34,832 nucleotides of DNA from assembly GCA_019429055.1 (NCBI GenBank), contig JAHYJP010000021.1, positions 1 to 34,832 on the forward strand, in the 5' to 3' direction. The translations under genes were made by a program, and so were the position numbers. Numbering within the stretch: the stretch's first letter is position 1; every line of letters starts with the position of its first letter. The notes beneath the pieces were generated by a model that saw only the letters and a program-made list of their open reading frames with translations, was not told where the DNA came from and searched no databases. Origin of the DNA: Bacteroidales bacterium (GTDB lineage Bacteria > Bacteroidota > Bacteroidia > Bacteroidales > UBA7960). This document shows, piece after piece, positions 24,889 to 33,627 of this stretch.

Positions 24889-25884
24889 ATGTCAATCCGG
24901 ATTTCACTTGCGCCCTTTCAGGGTATTACCAGCAGAGATTACAGAAATGCCTGGGCACGGCATTTCCCCGGACTGGATTGTGTTTATACACCCTTTGTTT
25001 CAGGTGTGCATCCGGAAAAGTTAAACCCGGTCAAGTTCAGGGATATGGTTCCTATGGAAGATAATGTTATTGAAACGGTCCCACAGTTGCTGAGCAACGA
25101 TCCGGTTGAAATAATGGCTGCATCAAAGTTCCTGAGAGGTGAAGGCTACACCCATATAAACTGGAATATGGGATGTCCGTTTTCGCGCCTTGCCAATAAG
25201 AAGCGGGGTTGCGGTATCCTGCCTTACAAGGATGAGATAAGGGAAATGCTTGACCGGATTATGCCTGAAATTCCACTGCAACTATCCATAAAAACCAGGT
25301 TGGGTTATAAATCAAACGAAGAATTGCCGGGACTGATACATATTTTCAATCAGTATCCCATTCATGAGCTTATTATTCACCCCCGGATAGGGACTCAACT
25401 TTACAGTGGTGATGTGAATCTGGATGGATTTGAGAATGTACTGAAGGAAAGTAAAATTCCTGTTGCTTATAACGGTGATATTTTTCATGCCGGAAGATAC
25501 AGACAATTGCAGAAACGTTTTCCCGGAATTAATTCATGGATGATAGGACGCGGGGCATTGATTAATCCTTTTCTTGCATCACAAATGAAAGGAATAGAGT
25601 TGTCGGAAAGGGAAAAAAGAACCCGGGTAAAGGACTTTTATAACGAACTCTTGCAGGTTACTCCCCGGCGAATGTCAAATCCGGTCAGGCAATTGGGGTT
25701 TCTGAAAGCCATTTGGTATTATATGAGCGGGTTATTTGTAGATGGTATGCAATATTTTGACAAAATCAAAGTTTGCCGGAATATGGAAGAGTTTTACCCG
25801 GCCGCAGAAATTTTATTGTCTCAGCCTTTTGCCGGTGAGCATGAAATTGAAGAACATTTTCGTTTTAAGCTTAAGCATTTGTAG
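24889..25884 (+). CDS. dus: tRNA-dihydrouridine synthase
   Basis: FMN enzyme that reduces uridines in the D-loop of tRNA using NADPH. It has 331 residues in a TIM barrel plus a C-terminal helical domain. The catalytic Cys96 lies in NWNMGCP (91-97), followed by a Lys/Arg-rich strand (RLANKKRGCG) that binds tRNA. The opening LAPFQGIT (7-14) is the usual FMN-binding start, and KTRLGY, IHPRIG, YNGDIF and MIGRGAL follow in normal order. Which of DusA, DusB or DusC it matches in specificity cannot be said; the motif pattern is nearest to DusC/DusB. Confidence 0.9.
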   Translation: MSIRISLAPFQGITSRDYRNAWARHFPGLDCVYTPFVSGVHPEKLNPVKFRDMVPMEDNVIETVPQLLSNDPVEIMAASKFLRGEGYTHINWNMGCPFSRLANKKRGCGILPYKDEIREMLDRIMPEIPLQLSIKTRLGYKSNEELPGLIHIFNQYPIHELIIHPRIGTQLYSGDVNLDGFENVLKESKIPVAYNGDIFHAGRYRQLQKRFPGINSWMIGRGALINPFLASQMKGIELSEREKRTRVKDFYNELLQVTPRRMSNPVRQLGFLKAIWYYMSGLFVDGMQYFDKIKVCRNMEEFYPAAEILLSQPFAGEHEIEEHFRFKLKHL

Positions 25885-25890
25885 AAAATG

Positions 25891-26050
25891 CACAAGGGAT
25901 GGCATCCCTTGTCAGAAAATTAAACGATACTGAAAGCTTAAAGAAGGGATGCCATCTCTGAAAAATTTTGGATAATACACAAGGGATGACATCTCTTATC
26001 AGAGTAACAAACGATAAATAAGGCTTAAAATAGAGATGTCATCCCTGAAA
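25891..26050. repeat. Two tandem hairpin units with compensatory base changes
   Basis: Two related units about 87 bases apart. In unit A the arm AGGGATGGCATCCCT (25895-25909) pairs with AGGGATGCCATCTCT (25945-25959), with a single G-U wobble. In unit B AGGGATGACATCTCT (25982-25996) pairs perfectly with AGAGATGTCATCCCT (26032-26046). Between units the middle pair changes from G-C to A-T with pairing kept. The loops share CAGA after the first arm, ACGATA, and GCTTAAA. The arms are also nearly self-palindromic. They lie between dus and a small secreted protein. Confidence 0.82.
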
Positions 26051-26078
26051 TAATTAAAATCATTTAAATTCTTTTATC

Positions 26079-26498
26079 ATGAAAACTTTAATTAATTATT
26101 TCCTGGCAGTAATTTTTATTTCTCTGGTATCTATTACCGCAGAAGCCCAGCGCGGCTATACCGAATTTGACAATGAAGAAAACATGGAAATCATGTATCG
26201 CTGGCAACGGGCATCGGTATTTGACCGGGAAAGTGATGCAGCTCTGAATATCAGGGTAACAAATCAAAATGAATCAGCAGTTAACTGGACTTATTCCGTG
26301 GGCTTCTATATTGATGGTTTATTGGTTTATGAAAGTGAAACTTATGAGTTATGTTTACAGAAAGGCCAGAGTCGCAGGGGTGGACTTGCCGGTTTAAGGT
26401 TTTCTATGGAAGGTGTGAAGCTTGACGATGTGGAGAAAGAAAACTTCCAGTGGGATTTTGTGGTTTTCGATGTGGATGAAGTGGAAGATTGCCGCTAA
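26079..26498 (+). CDS. Secreted protein of unknown function
   Basis: A 139-residue protein with a clear signal peptide (hydrophobic residues 4-20, probable cut after AEA at 21-23), so it is exported to the periplasm or beyond. The mature part is acidic, with predicted beta strands (LNIRVTNQNESAVNWTYSVGFY, about residues 52-73) that suggest a small beta-sandwich. Three cysteines or fewer are present, including one near the very C-terminus. I do not recognise a family. It follows the tandem hairpin repeats and is followed by REP-like repeats, so it is probably a lone gene; a start at the ATG at 26079 is the only one that keeps the signal peptide. Confidence 0.75.
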   Translation: MKTLINYFLAVIFISLVSITAEAQRGYTEFDNEENMEIMYRWQRASVFDRESDAALNIRVTNQNESAVNWTYSVGFYIDGLLVYESETYELCLQKGQSRRGGLAGLRFSMEGVKLDDVEKENFQWDFVVFDVDEVEDCR

Positions 26499-26570
26499 AA
26501 CCGTTGTAAATCCTGAAAATTTAGGAATATTAGTCCTGAAAATATTTGTAATTTTACCGGTCCCTGAGCT

Positions 26571-26732
26571 GGTCGTTAAGTTGGTCGTTGAGCTTGTCGA
26601 AACGACCTGTCTGGGGTTGTCACTTCGGCGGGCTCAGTGACCAGAAAGATTGGTCGTTGAGTTGGCCGTTGAGCTTGTCGAAACGACCATGTCTGAAAGG
26701 TCACTTCGACAGCCTCAGTGACCGGAAATTTT
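26571..26732. repeat. 81-base tandem duplication of REP-like palindromes
   Basis: Two copies (26571-26651 and 26652-26732) of an 81-base unit. Each begins GGTCGTT(A/G)AGTTGG and holds the hairpin GGYCGTTGAGCTTGTCGAAACGACC-like core (at 26583-26607 and 26664-26688) and, in opposite orientation, TTCG(G/A)C(G/A)G(G/C)CTCAGTGACC. The core is the same family as the inverted repeat at 24701-24760. Open frames crossing it (for example 26588-26860) translate repeat sequence and are not genes. Confidence 0.85.
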
Positions 26733-26763
26733 TAAAAATCACCCGAAATATTAAGCTGTCAAA

Positions 26764-28782
26764 ATGGAAAAACAAATCAGTCTGGAAGAATTTCGTCAAA
26801 AGATATTGCAGGGAATACCAGATGAACTTCCCAATCCTAAACCGTGGGATCCCACATTAAATCATGCGCCCAAAAGAAAAGATATTCTTACCCGGGAAGA
26901 AAAGAAGCTGGCGCTGAAAAATGCTTTACGTTATTTCCCTTCCCGTCACCATGAATTGCTGGCGACGGAATTTGCCAGGGAACTGAAAGAATACGGCCGT
27001 ATTTACATGCACCGGTTTCGTCCGGATTATAAAATTTATGCACGAAAGTATGATGATTTTCCGCACCGGTCAAAACAAGCGGCAGCAATCATGCTCATGC
27101 TTAGCAACAACCTGGATCATGCCGTGGCTCAGCACCCGCACGAACTTATAACTTATGGTGGAAATGGTGCGGTTTTCCAGAACTGGGCCCAGTATCTTCT
27201 CACGATGAAATACCTGGCTGAAATGACGGACGAGCAAACACTGGTTCTGTATTCCGGACATCCCATGGGCCTGTTTCCATCCCATAAAGATGCACCCAGG
27301 GTAGTGGTTACCAATGGTATGATGATTCCCAATTACTCCAAACCTGATGACTGGGAGCGGTTTAATGCTTTAGGAGTAACTCAGTATGGCCAAATGACTG
27401 CCGGCTCATTTATGTATATCGGGCCCCAGGGAATTGTGCATGGTACTACCATTACCGTGCTCAATGCCGGAAGGAAGTTTAGTTCGGGTGAACATGGACT
27501 TGCAGGAAAGTTATTTGTTACCAGTGGTTTGGGCGGTATGTCAGGTGCGCAACCCAAGGCTGCAGTAATCGCAGGGGCTGTATGTGTGATTGCCGAAGTA
27601 AATCCCAAGGCTACCCATATCAGACATTCGCAGGGTTGGGTAGATGAAGTTTATGATGATCTTGAAAAGATCGTGGAAAGGGTAAAGCAGGCTAAAGTTA
27701 ACAAAGAAGCAGTTTCCATTGCCTACCAGGGCAATGTGGTTGATTTGTGGGAAGCTTTTGTTAAGCAAAATGTTATGGTTGAACTGGGTTCTGACCAGAC
27801 CTCATTGCACAATCCCTGGGCCGGTGGATATTACCCTGTGGGGTTGAGTTTTGATGAAGCCAACGAAATGATGGCCAATGATCCTGAACAGTTTAAGGGA
27901 AAAGTGCAGGAGTCGTTAAAAAGACATGTAAATGCGGTGAATGAGCTTACCGCCCGTGGCATGTATTTCTGGGATTATGGCAACGCCTTCCTGCTGGAAG
28001 CCGGCAGGGCAGGAGCTGATATCTTTAAAGATGATGGCAAATATAAGTATCCGTCTTATGTGCAGGACATTATGGGTCCTATGTGTTTCGATTACGGGTT
28101 TGGTCCTTTCCGCTGGGTGTGTGCTTCTTCCGATCCCGAAGATTTAAAAGTTACCGATAAAATTGCCGGAGATGTGCTTGAAGAAATGATGAAGGATGCC
28201 CCGGAACAGATCAGACAACAACTTGCCGATAATCTTTTATGGATCCGCCAGGCGGAAGAAAATAAGCTGGTTGTAGGTTCACAGGCACGTATTCTTTATG
28301 CCGATGCAGAAGGCCGTATTCGTATAGCAGCAGCATTTAATAAAGCTATAAAAGAAGGAAAAATCTCTGCACCGGTTATTCTGGGTCGCGACCATCATGA
28401 TGTTTCAGGTACTGATTCTCCATACAGAGAAACATCCAATATCTACGACGGATCGCAATTTACTTCTGATATGGCCATACACAATGTTATTGGCGATAGT
28501 TTCCGCGGTGCCACCTGGGTTTCCATCCACAATGGTGGCGGAGTAGGCTGGGGAGAAGTAATCAACGGAGGATTCGGAATGTTACTCGATGGCAGCGAAG
28601 ATGCTGACCGCAGATTACGATCCATGCTACACTGGGATGTAAATAACGGTATCGCCCGCAGAAGCTGGGCAAGAAATGATGAAGCCATATTTGCCATCAA
28701 ACGCGCCATGGAAAAGGAACCCCTGCTTAAAGTTACACTTCCCAATTTTGCAGATGATCAGATTTTAGATAATCTGGTGTAA
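26764..28782 (+). CDS. hutU: Urocanate hydratase
   Basis: Second step of histidine breakdown: addition of water to urocanate, giving imidazolone propionate, with NAD+ as a tightly bound electrophile. It has 672 residues, the longer form found in Bacteroidota and some other phyla, against about 556 in the common form. Characteristic stretches are ITYGGNGAVFQNWAQY (about 128-143), LYSGHPMG, GSFMYIGPQGIVHGT, the NAD-binding SGLGGMSGAQPKAA (about 256-269), and MCFDYGFGPFRWVC, which contains the catalytic Cys region. The other hut genes (hutH, hutI, ftcD) are not in the window, so the pathway genes are scattered or the cluster is not complete here. The repeat-rich stretch 26499-26763 precedes it, with no promoter of the expected type found. 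Confidence 0.95.
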   Translation: MEKQISLEEFRQKILQGIPDELPNPKPWDPTLNHAPKRKDILTREEKKLALKNALRYFPSRHHELLATEFARELKEYGRIYMHRFRPDYKIYARKYDDFPHRSKQAAAIMLMLSNNLDHAVAQHPHELITYGGNGAVFQNWAQYLLTMKYLAEMTDEQTLVLYSGHPMGLFPSHKDAPRVVVTNGMMIPNYSKPDDWERFNALGVTQYGQMTAGSFMYIGPQGIVHGTTITVLNAGRKFSSGEHGLAGKLFVTSGLGGMSGAQPKAAVIAGAVCVIAEVNPKATHIRHSQGWVDEVYDDLEKIVERVKQAKVNKEAVSIAYQGNVVDLWEAFVKQNVMVELGSDQTSLHNPWAGGYYPVGLSFDEANEMMANDPEQFKGKVQESLKRHVNAVNELTARGMYFWDYGNAFLLEAGRAGADIFKDDGKYKYPSYVQDIMGPMCFDYGFGPFRWVCASSDPEDLKVTDKIAGDVLEEMMKDAPEQIRQQLADNLLWIRQAEENKLVVGSQARILYADAEGRIRIAAAFNKAIKEGKISAPVILGRDHHDVSGTDSPYRETSNIYDGSQFTSDMAIHNVIGDSFRGATWVSIHNGGGVGWGEVINGGFGMLLDGSEDADRRLRSMLHWDVNNGIARRSWARNDEAIFAIKRAMEKEPLLKVTLPNFADDQILDNLV

Positions 28783-28870
28783 ATTGGTTTGGTATTTGTT
28801 ATTTTCAGAAACAGAAAGCAAAAAGAAGTTTTCCTAAACATCTGAAAATATAATTGAAAAGCATACTGCC

Positions 28871-29296
28871 ATGAAAAGAAACTCAAAACTCCTGCTTATA
28901 ATCCTTTTCGGATTTCTATTCTCCTTTGTATCATGTATTGATGAAGACATCGATGATCCTTTTGGAGATCCTGTAGATAAATTTCTGGGCACCTGGAGGT
29001 GTGAAGAAGAAGGAAGCATTTCGGGCGGTGGATGGAATTACCAGGTGATAATCTCACGAAATCCGGCAAATTCAGCAGAAATCCTAATTCAAAACTTTAA
29101 TTTGCAGGGAAACTCTGAGAGAGCTAGGGCTTTGATAACCGGCAACAATATGACCATTCCCACACAATTGATTTGTGACGATACCATCGAAATTAAGGGA
29201 AGTGGCACTTATAGCAACGGTCAGATTAACTTCAGCTATTCTACCAATGATGGCGCAACACTTGAAAACTTTACCGGAAGATTTTACACACCTTGA
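28871..29296 (+). CDS. Small lipoprotein of unknown function
   Basis: A 141-residue protein with a signal peptide ending in the lipobox FVSC (Cys22). After it comes an acidic linker (IDEDIDDPFGDP), of the kind seen in Bacteroidota lipoproteins sent to the outer membrane or surface. The mature domain begins with FLGTWRCEEEG and contains a series of short beta strands (YQVIISR, ALITGNNMTIP, TIEIKGSGTY, INFSYS), a pattern like the small lipocalin-like domains of this phylum. No specific function can be given. It lies 88 bases after hutU in the same direction; cotranscription is possible but not needed for the role. Confidence 0.78.
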   Translation: MKRNSKLLLIILFGFLFSFVSCIDEDIDDPFGDPVDKFLGTWRCEEEGSISGGGWNYQVIISRNPANSAEILIQNFNLQGNSERARALITGNNMTIPTQLICDDTIEIKGSGTYSNGQINFSYSTNDGATLENFTGRFYTP

Positions 29297-29313
29297 TTAA
29301 ACGAATAGAAATT

Positions 29314-29709
29314 CTATTGATTTTCGGGAGGCAGGTCGTCAGATTCTGCCTCTTTTTTTTCATCGGCTTTGCTCCTGGCGATGCTTATATTGCTTAGCAC
29401 TTCGTCGAGTACACTGTTCATTAGATCCCTGTCGAGCATATAGCATTCAAATGCCTTCTCGAATTCATCAGCAGTAACTTCGTATTTCTGAAACAAACCG
29501 CCATACAGGTGGGTTAACGAGTCCCTTATATTGGTCATTGTTTGCTGATGGCTGACATGGGCTTCCAGAAGAAATACTTCTGTAAGTAAATCAACCATAA
29601 CCTTCTTTTCAACGTGTTTCCTGCAGGGATTGTCAGAACTTATTATTCCGCAGGCAGCGATTGAAAAAACAAGGGTAATTATTGTTATCAGGGATTTGAA
29701 TTTCTGCAT
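29314..29709 (-). CDS. DUF4296 lipoprotein
   Basis: A 131-residue lipoprotein with lipobox SIAAC (Cys20). The helical core (about residues 36-110) has the pattern of DUF4296, a domain confined to Bacteroidota: VDLLTEVFLLEAH, then HLYGGLFQKYEVTADEFEKAFECY and a following helix. The C-terminal tail is highly charged (ADEKKEAESDDLPPENQ). The role is unknown. It begins 9 bases after the rpe stop, so it is almost surely translated from the same transcript; a link between the two products is not evident. Confidence 0.85.
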   Translation of the reverse strand: MQKFKSLITIITLVFSIAACGIISSDNPCRKHVEKKVMVDLLTEVFLLEAHVSHQQTMTNIRDSLTHLYGGLFQKYEVTADEFEKAFECYMLDRDLMNSVLDEVLSNISIARSKADEKKEAESDDLPPENQ

Positions 29710-29718
29710 AATTCTTTA

Positions 29719-30369
29719 CTAAAAGTTTTTGAGTTGCTCAATGGTTCTTGCCGGATCTTCTGAACCAAATACAAAACTGCCTGCAACCAGGATATCAGCA
29801 CCGGCTTCCACCAGTTTTTGTGCATTGGCTGTATCCACACCACCGTCAACCTCAATAAGGGCGTTGCTGTTTTTTCTGATTAGCAGTTCCTTCAGTTCTG
29901 AGATTCTCCGGTAGGTTGAAGAAATGAATCTTTGGCCGCCAAATCCGGGATTTACCGACATAATCAGCACAATATCCACATCTGCAACAATATCACTTAA
30001 CAGGCTTACCGGGTTGTGTGGATTGATGACCACACCGGCTTTCATTTCGTTTTCTTTGATCGAATGAATGCTTCTGTGAAGATGGGGACATGTTTCGTAA
30101 TGTACAGTAAGATGGTCAGCACCACTTTTTTTAAACTCTTCAATATACTTATCCGGATCGGAGATCATTAAATGCACATCCAGTGGCTTGCCGGCTATGG
30201 ATTTGATCTGTGAAATGATGGAAAATCCGAAGCTGATATTGGGCACAAAGTGTCCATCCATTACATCTACATGAAACCAATCGGCCTGACTTTCATTAAC
30301 CATTCTAATATCTTTTTCCAGGTTCAGAAAGTTTGCGGCCAGAAGTGACGGGGCTACGAGGTGTGCCAT
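29719..30369 (-). CDS. rpe: Ribulose-phosphate 3-epimerase
   Basis: Pentose phosphate enzyme that interconverts ribulose 5-phosphate and xylulose 5-phosphate. It has 216 residues, a plain TIM barrel of standard length. Metal and catalytic residues are visible in HVDVMDG (His33, Asp35, with Asp38 next) and DVHLMI (His66), and in IEVDGGV near residue 173. The phosphate-binding GSFVFG lies near the end. The start codon ATG at 30369 begins MAHLVAPSLLAANF, which matches the family start. It has a putative promoter of its own behind the pnp terminator. Confidence 0.96.
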   Translation of the reverse strand: MAHLVAPSLLAANFLNLEKDIRMVNESQADWFHVDVMDGHFVPNISFGFSIISQIKSIAGKPLDVHLMISDPDKYIEEFKKSGADHLTVHYETCPHLHRSIHSIKENEMKAGVVINPHNPVSLLSDIVADVDIVLIMSVNPGFGGQRFISSTYRRISELKELLIRKNSNALIEVDGGVDTANAQKLVEAGADILVAGSFVFGSEDPARTIEQLKNF

Positions 30370-30414
30370 AAAATTTGAAAATTAAAAGATGGGTTTAACA
30401 GATTTAATGAAAGT

Positions 30415-30422
30415 CAAAATTA
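30415..30422 (-). promoter_or_regulatory. Putative -7 box for rpe
   Basis: The minus strand reads TAATTTTG, fitting TAnnTTTG, about 45 bases before the rpe ATG. No -33 match at normal spacing. It lies between the pnp terminator and rpe, where a new promoter is expected. Confidence 0.4.
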
Positions 30423-30472
30423 ACAAGAATTTCTGATTAGCTGCTTTTCATCCTTAGCAATAATACAATAAA

Positions 30473-30512
30473 AAAACCGCATGGACTGTCATTATATTGT
30501 CCATGCGGTTTT
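30473..30512 (-). terminator. Rho-independent terminator after pnp
   Basis: A perfect 14-base stem (AAAACCGCATGGAC at 30473-30486 with 30499-30512) and a 12-base loop. On the minus strand it is followed by a run of seven T. It starts 22 bases past the pnp stop. Confidence 0.88.
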
Positions 30513-30534
30513 GTATTAATGTTGTTTTGCAAGA

Positions 30535-32781
30535 TTATGATCTGCGGTTTCTTCTGTCGTCGCGTCTGTCGTCGCGCCTTCCGTCACGACGGTCATCGCG
30601 TCGGTTATCTCTTCTTTCTTCGCGGCCGCTGTCATCAGAATCTGCTTTGTCTCTGGGCAGCAATGCTTTGCGCGAAAGTTTGAGTTTGCCTGTCTTCTTG
30701 TCCACATCCAGAAGTTTCACATCAATGATATCACCAGCCTTTATGTTACTTTCCTCAATGGTTTCAAGGCGTTTCCAATCAATCTCGGAAATGTGGAGCA
30801 GACCTTCTTTACCTGGTATGATCTCAACAAATACACCGAATGGAACAACACTTTTTACAGTACCTGTATAAACTTCACCGATTTCGGGAACAGCAGTGAT
30901 ATTTTTGATTTTGTTGATCACAAAATCGATAGATTCTTTATCGTCAGAAACAATATCAATCACACCATAATCACCGATTTCTTCAATAACGATAGTACAT
31001 CCGCTTTCTTTCTGCATTTCCTGGATCACCTTACCTCCGGGTCCGATGATAGCACCAATGAATTCTTTGGGGATGGACATTTTCACTATTCTGGGAACAT
31101 GCGATTTGTAGTCCTCGCGTGGTTCAGAAATGGTTTTCTGCATTTCATCAAGAATATGTAATCTGCCGGTTTTAGCCTGGTCAAGAGCTTTTTCGAGTAA
31201 TTCAAAGCTCAGTCCTTCAATCTTAATATCCATCTGGCAGGCGGTAATACCATCGCGGGTACCTGTAACTTTAAAGTCCATGTCGCCCAGGTGGTCTTCA
31301 TCACCTAAAATATCAGAAAGCACTGCGTATTTTCCGGTTTCAGGATTGGCAATCAATCCCATGGCAATACCGGATACGGGTTTGGTAATTTTTATCCCTG
31401 CATCCATAAGAGCCATTGTGCCGGCGCATACGGTAGCCATAGACGATGAACCGTTAGATTCAAGAATATCGGAAACAACACGAATAGTATAAGGATTGTC
31501 ATTTCCATTAGGCAAAACGGGCTTAAGAGCTCGCAGTGCAAGGTTTCCGTGACCTATTTCCCGGCGGCTTGTACCACGCAGGAATTTGGCTTCACCGGTA
31601 CAGAAAGGAGGAAAGTTGTAGTGCAACATAAATTTGCTTTTTCCTTCTACCACAGCACCATCAAGAATCTGCTCGTCCATTTTGGTTCCCAGGGTAACGG
31701 TGGTTAATGATTGTGTTTCACCACGGGTAAAAACAGCTGAACCGTGTGCCATCGGCAGGTAGTTTACTTCTGTCCAGATAGGGCGTATTTCGTCGGGTTT
31801 ACGGCCATCGAGACGAATATGCTCGTTAACAACCATTTCTCTTACTGCTTCTTTTTCAAGGTCATGGAAATAGGTTTTAACCAGTTTTTCTTTTTCTGCA
31901 AGTTCTTCTTCGCTGAAACTTTCCATGAATTCATCACGAATAGCCCTGAAAGCATCAAATCTTTCATGTTTATTGGAGATGATAGCACGTGCAGTATCAT
32001 ATATTTTCTGGTAAAGCTCTGAACGCATTTTTTCGAGCAGTTCAGCGTCTTCTGCTTCAGGTTCAATTTCGCGTTTTACTTTTGCCTTTTCCACCTGCTC
32101 AGCAAGTTCTATCTGGGCCTGGCATTGCAGTTTAATTGCATCGTGGGCAACTTTGATAGCTTCGAGCATATCTTTTTCAGCTACTTCTTTCATCTCTCCT
32201 TCTACCATCACTATATTATCGAGGGTACCGGCAATGATCATTTCAATATCAGCATTTTCAAGATCTGAAATGGTGGGGTTTACCTTGAATTCGCCGTTGA
32301 TCCTGGCTACTCTTACTTCGGAAATGGGTCCGTTGAAAGGAATATCGGATACCATAATGGCTGCCGAAGCTGCAAGTCCTGCAAGTGCGTCGGGTAAAAT
32401 ATTTTTCTCTGCGGAAATGAGTGAGATCAAAACCTGGGTTTCGTTTTTATATCCGTCGGGAAACATGGGGCGCAGTGCTCTGTCAACCAATCGTGATATA
32501 ATAATTTCATATTCAGAGGGTCTGGCTTCTCTTTTGAAAAAACCACCGGGGAAACGTCCTGCCGCTGCATATTTCTCCTGATAATCAACAGAAAGGGGGA
32601 AAAAGTCCTGATTTTCTGATGCTTCTTTTCTTGATACCACTGTGGCAAGCAACATAGTGTTGCCTGTGCGCAATACGATTGCACCGTCTGCCTGTTTGGC
32701 CAATTTGCCGGTTTCGAGGGTAATGGTTTGTCCGTTACCCATTTCAATGTTCTTCTGGATTCCTAATTTCGTGTTCGTCAT
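30535..32781 (-). CDS. pnp: Polyribonucleotide nucleotidyltransferase (PNPase)
   Basis: Phosphate-dependent 3'-5' exoribonuclease of 748 residues. It has two RNase PH domains (about 10-150 and 320-560) linked by a helical domain. The second begins [13 protein letters not shown] and contains [16 protein letters not shown] and the metal-binding [23 protein letters not shown] domain follows (about 570-635, [14 protein letters not shown]) and an S1 domain (about 640-715, [20 protein letters not shown]). It ends in a 30-residue tail of repeated RRDDRR and RRDGRR units, not part of the catalytic core. It is downstream of rpsO, the widely conserved pair, but 274 bases and an rpsO terminator lie between them. 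Confidence 0.97.
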   Translation of the reverse strand: MTNTKLGIQKNIEMGNGQTITLETGKLAKQADGAIVLRTGNTMLLATVVSRKEASENQDFFPLSVDYQEKYAAAGRFPGGFFKREARPSEYEIIISRLVDRALRPMFPDGYKNETQVLISLISAEKNILPDALAGLAASAAIMVSDIPFNGPISEVRVARINGEFKVNPTISDLENADIEMIIAGTLDNIVMVEGEMKEVAEKDMLEAIKVAHDAIKLQCQAQIELAEQVEKAKVKREIEPEAEDAELLEKMRSELYQKIYDTARAIISNKHERFDAFRAIRDEFMESFSEEELAEKEKLVKTYFHDLEKEAVREMVVNEHIRLDGRKPDEIRPIWTEVNYLPMAHGSAVFTRGETQSLTTVTLGTKMDEQILDGAVVEGKSKFMLHYNFPPFCTGEAKFLRGTSRREIGHGNLALRALKPVLPNGNDNPYTIRVVSDILESNGSSSMATVCAGTMALMDAGIKITKPVSGIAMGLIANPETGKYAVLSDILGDEDHLGDMDFKVTGTRDGITACQMDIKIEGLSFELLEKALDQAKTGRLHILDEMQKTISEPREDYKSHVPRIVKMSIPKEFIGAIIGPGGKVIQEMQKESGCTIVIEEIGDYGVIDIVSDDKESIDFVINKIKNITAVPEIGEVYTGTVKSVVPFGVFVEIIPGKEGLLHISEIDWKRLETIEESNIKAGDIIDVKLLDVDKKTGKLKLSRKALLPRDKADSDDSGREERRDNRRDDRRDGRRDDRRDDRRNRRS

Positions 32782-33006
32782 AATTCTTCTTTTAATTTGA
32801 TTTCATCAATTCTTTCATCTTGTCTTCAGACAAATCTTAGTCATTTAAATTAGTGCGACTTTGTTCTTTGGCAGATGAGTATTAAGTAATTTATTTTGTT
32901 TTGCTGTATTATTAACAGGCTGTATTGTCAGTTGTTCAGGGGAAACGCGGAATGAATTTTACATAGGAGTGTTTAATTCGAAGTAGGTTTTGTCTCCTGA
33001 GTTATA

Positions 33007-33040
33007 AAAAAAGGCAATTAATTTTTTAATTGCCCTTTTT
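33007..33040 (-). terminator. Rho-independent terminator after rpsO
   Basis: AAAAAAGGCAATTAA (33007-33021) pairs with 33026-33040 with one mismatch and a four-base loop; it is A-rich outside, giving a U run on the minus strand. It lies 15 bases past the rpsO stop. The remaining 225 bases up to pnp (32782-33006) hold no gene that I can see; the nearest promoter-like element there (TAAGATTTG on the minus strand, about 32834) is one base too long. Confidence 0.75.
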
Positions 33041-33055
33041 TGATTAAGAGAAAAA

Positions 33056-33325
33056 TTATTTTCTCAAGTTCAATTTCTTAATGATTTCGCGATACCTGTT
33101 AATTTCTGTTTGTTTCAGGTAATCAAGCAATCTTCTTCTTTTACCTACCAGGTTGATAAGAGCTCTTTGAGTGCCTTTATCTTTTTTATTCTTCTTGAGA
33201 TGCTCTGTAAGATGCTTAACGCGATGGGTAAAAAGTGCTATCTGGCTTTCTGCAGAACCGGTATCGGTTTCCGATTTACCGTAGTTTTTAAAAATGTCTT
33301 TTTTTACTTCCTGACTAATGTACAT
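33056..33325 (-). CDS. rpsO: 30S ribosomal protein S15
   Basis: An 89-residue primary-binding protein of the small subunit central domain, which contacts 16S rRNA helices 20-22. The length is exactly the usual one. Conserved patterns are TGSAESQIALFTHRVKHLTEHLK (about 22-44) and RALINLVGKRRRLLDYL (about 54-70). In E. coli S15 controls its own translation through its leader; here a leader of about 50 bases is predicted but no pseudoknot was recognised. Confidence 0.97.
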   Translation of the reverse strand: MYISQEVKKDIFKNYGKSETDTGSAESQIALFTHRVKHLTEHLKKNKKDKGTQRALINLVGKRRRLLDYLKQTEINRYREIIKKLNLRK

Positions 33326-33383
33326 GATAATGAATAAGTTTGAATATCAACAACTATTGTATTTGGGTCTGTTTTCAAGCTTG

Positions 33384-33414
33384 CAAAGATACTATATAGT
33401 TTTTTATTAGCCAA
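33384..33414 (-). promoter_or_regulatory. Bacteroidota-type promoter for rpsO
   Basis: On the minus strand TATCTTTG (33384-33391) is an exact -7 box and TTG (33412-33414) lies 20 bases upstream at the -33 position. The start would be near 33378, about 53 bases before the rpsO ATG. Confidence 0.6.
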
Positions 33415-33538
33415 GAATTTATATGGGATTTTTATCAGTATCTGATTTGTTTTCCGGCAAATATAATTTCACTTACAATTTGTTCAGAAATACTCATAAA
33501 AAAGCTGCTTATTATAAGCGCAAAACCCACAATTCATG

Positions 33539-33546
33539 TATATTTG
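33539..33546 (+). promoter_or_regulatory. Putative -7 box for the M3 peptidase gene
   Basis: TATATTTG fits TAnnTTTG and lies 82 bases before the ATG at 33628. No clear -33 box. The 302-base gap 33326-33627 otherwise contains only the rpsO promoter. Confidence 0.4.
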
Positions 33547-33627
33547 AAAGCTGATTAATGAAAATTAGCCCTTTAAGCCAACTAACATTTTATAATTATC
33601 TTAAAATTCTAACCAAATATCAACAAA

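Noticed and set aside
25891-26050. Possible small CRISPR array
   Set aside because: Only two units exist, the repeats are hairpin pairs with matched changes, the between-repeat parts are alike instead of unique, and no cas gene is near.
26588-26860. A 90-codon open frame ahead of hutU
   Set aside because: It runs through both REP-like repeat copies and into hutU in another frame; the peptide is repeat translation (for example SLSKRP twice).
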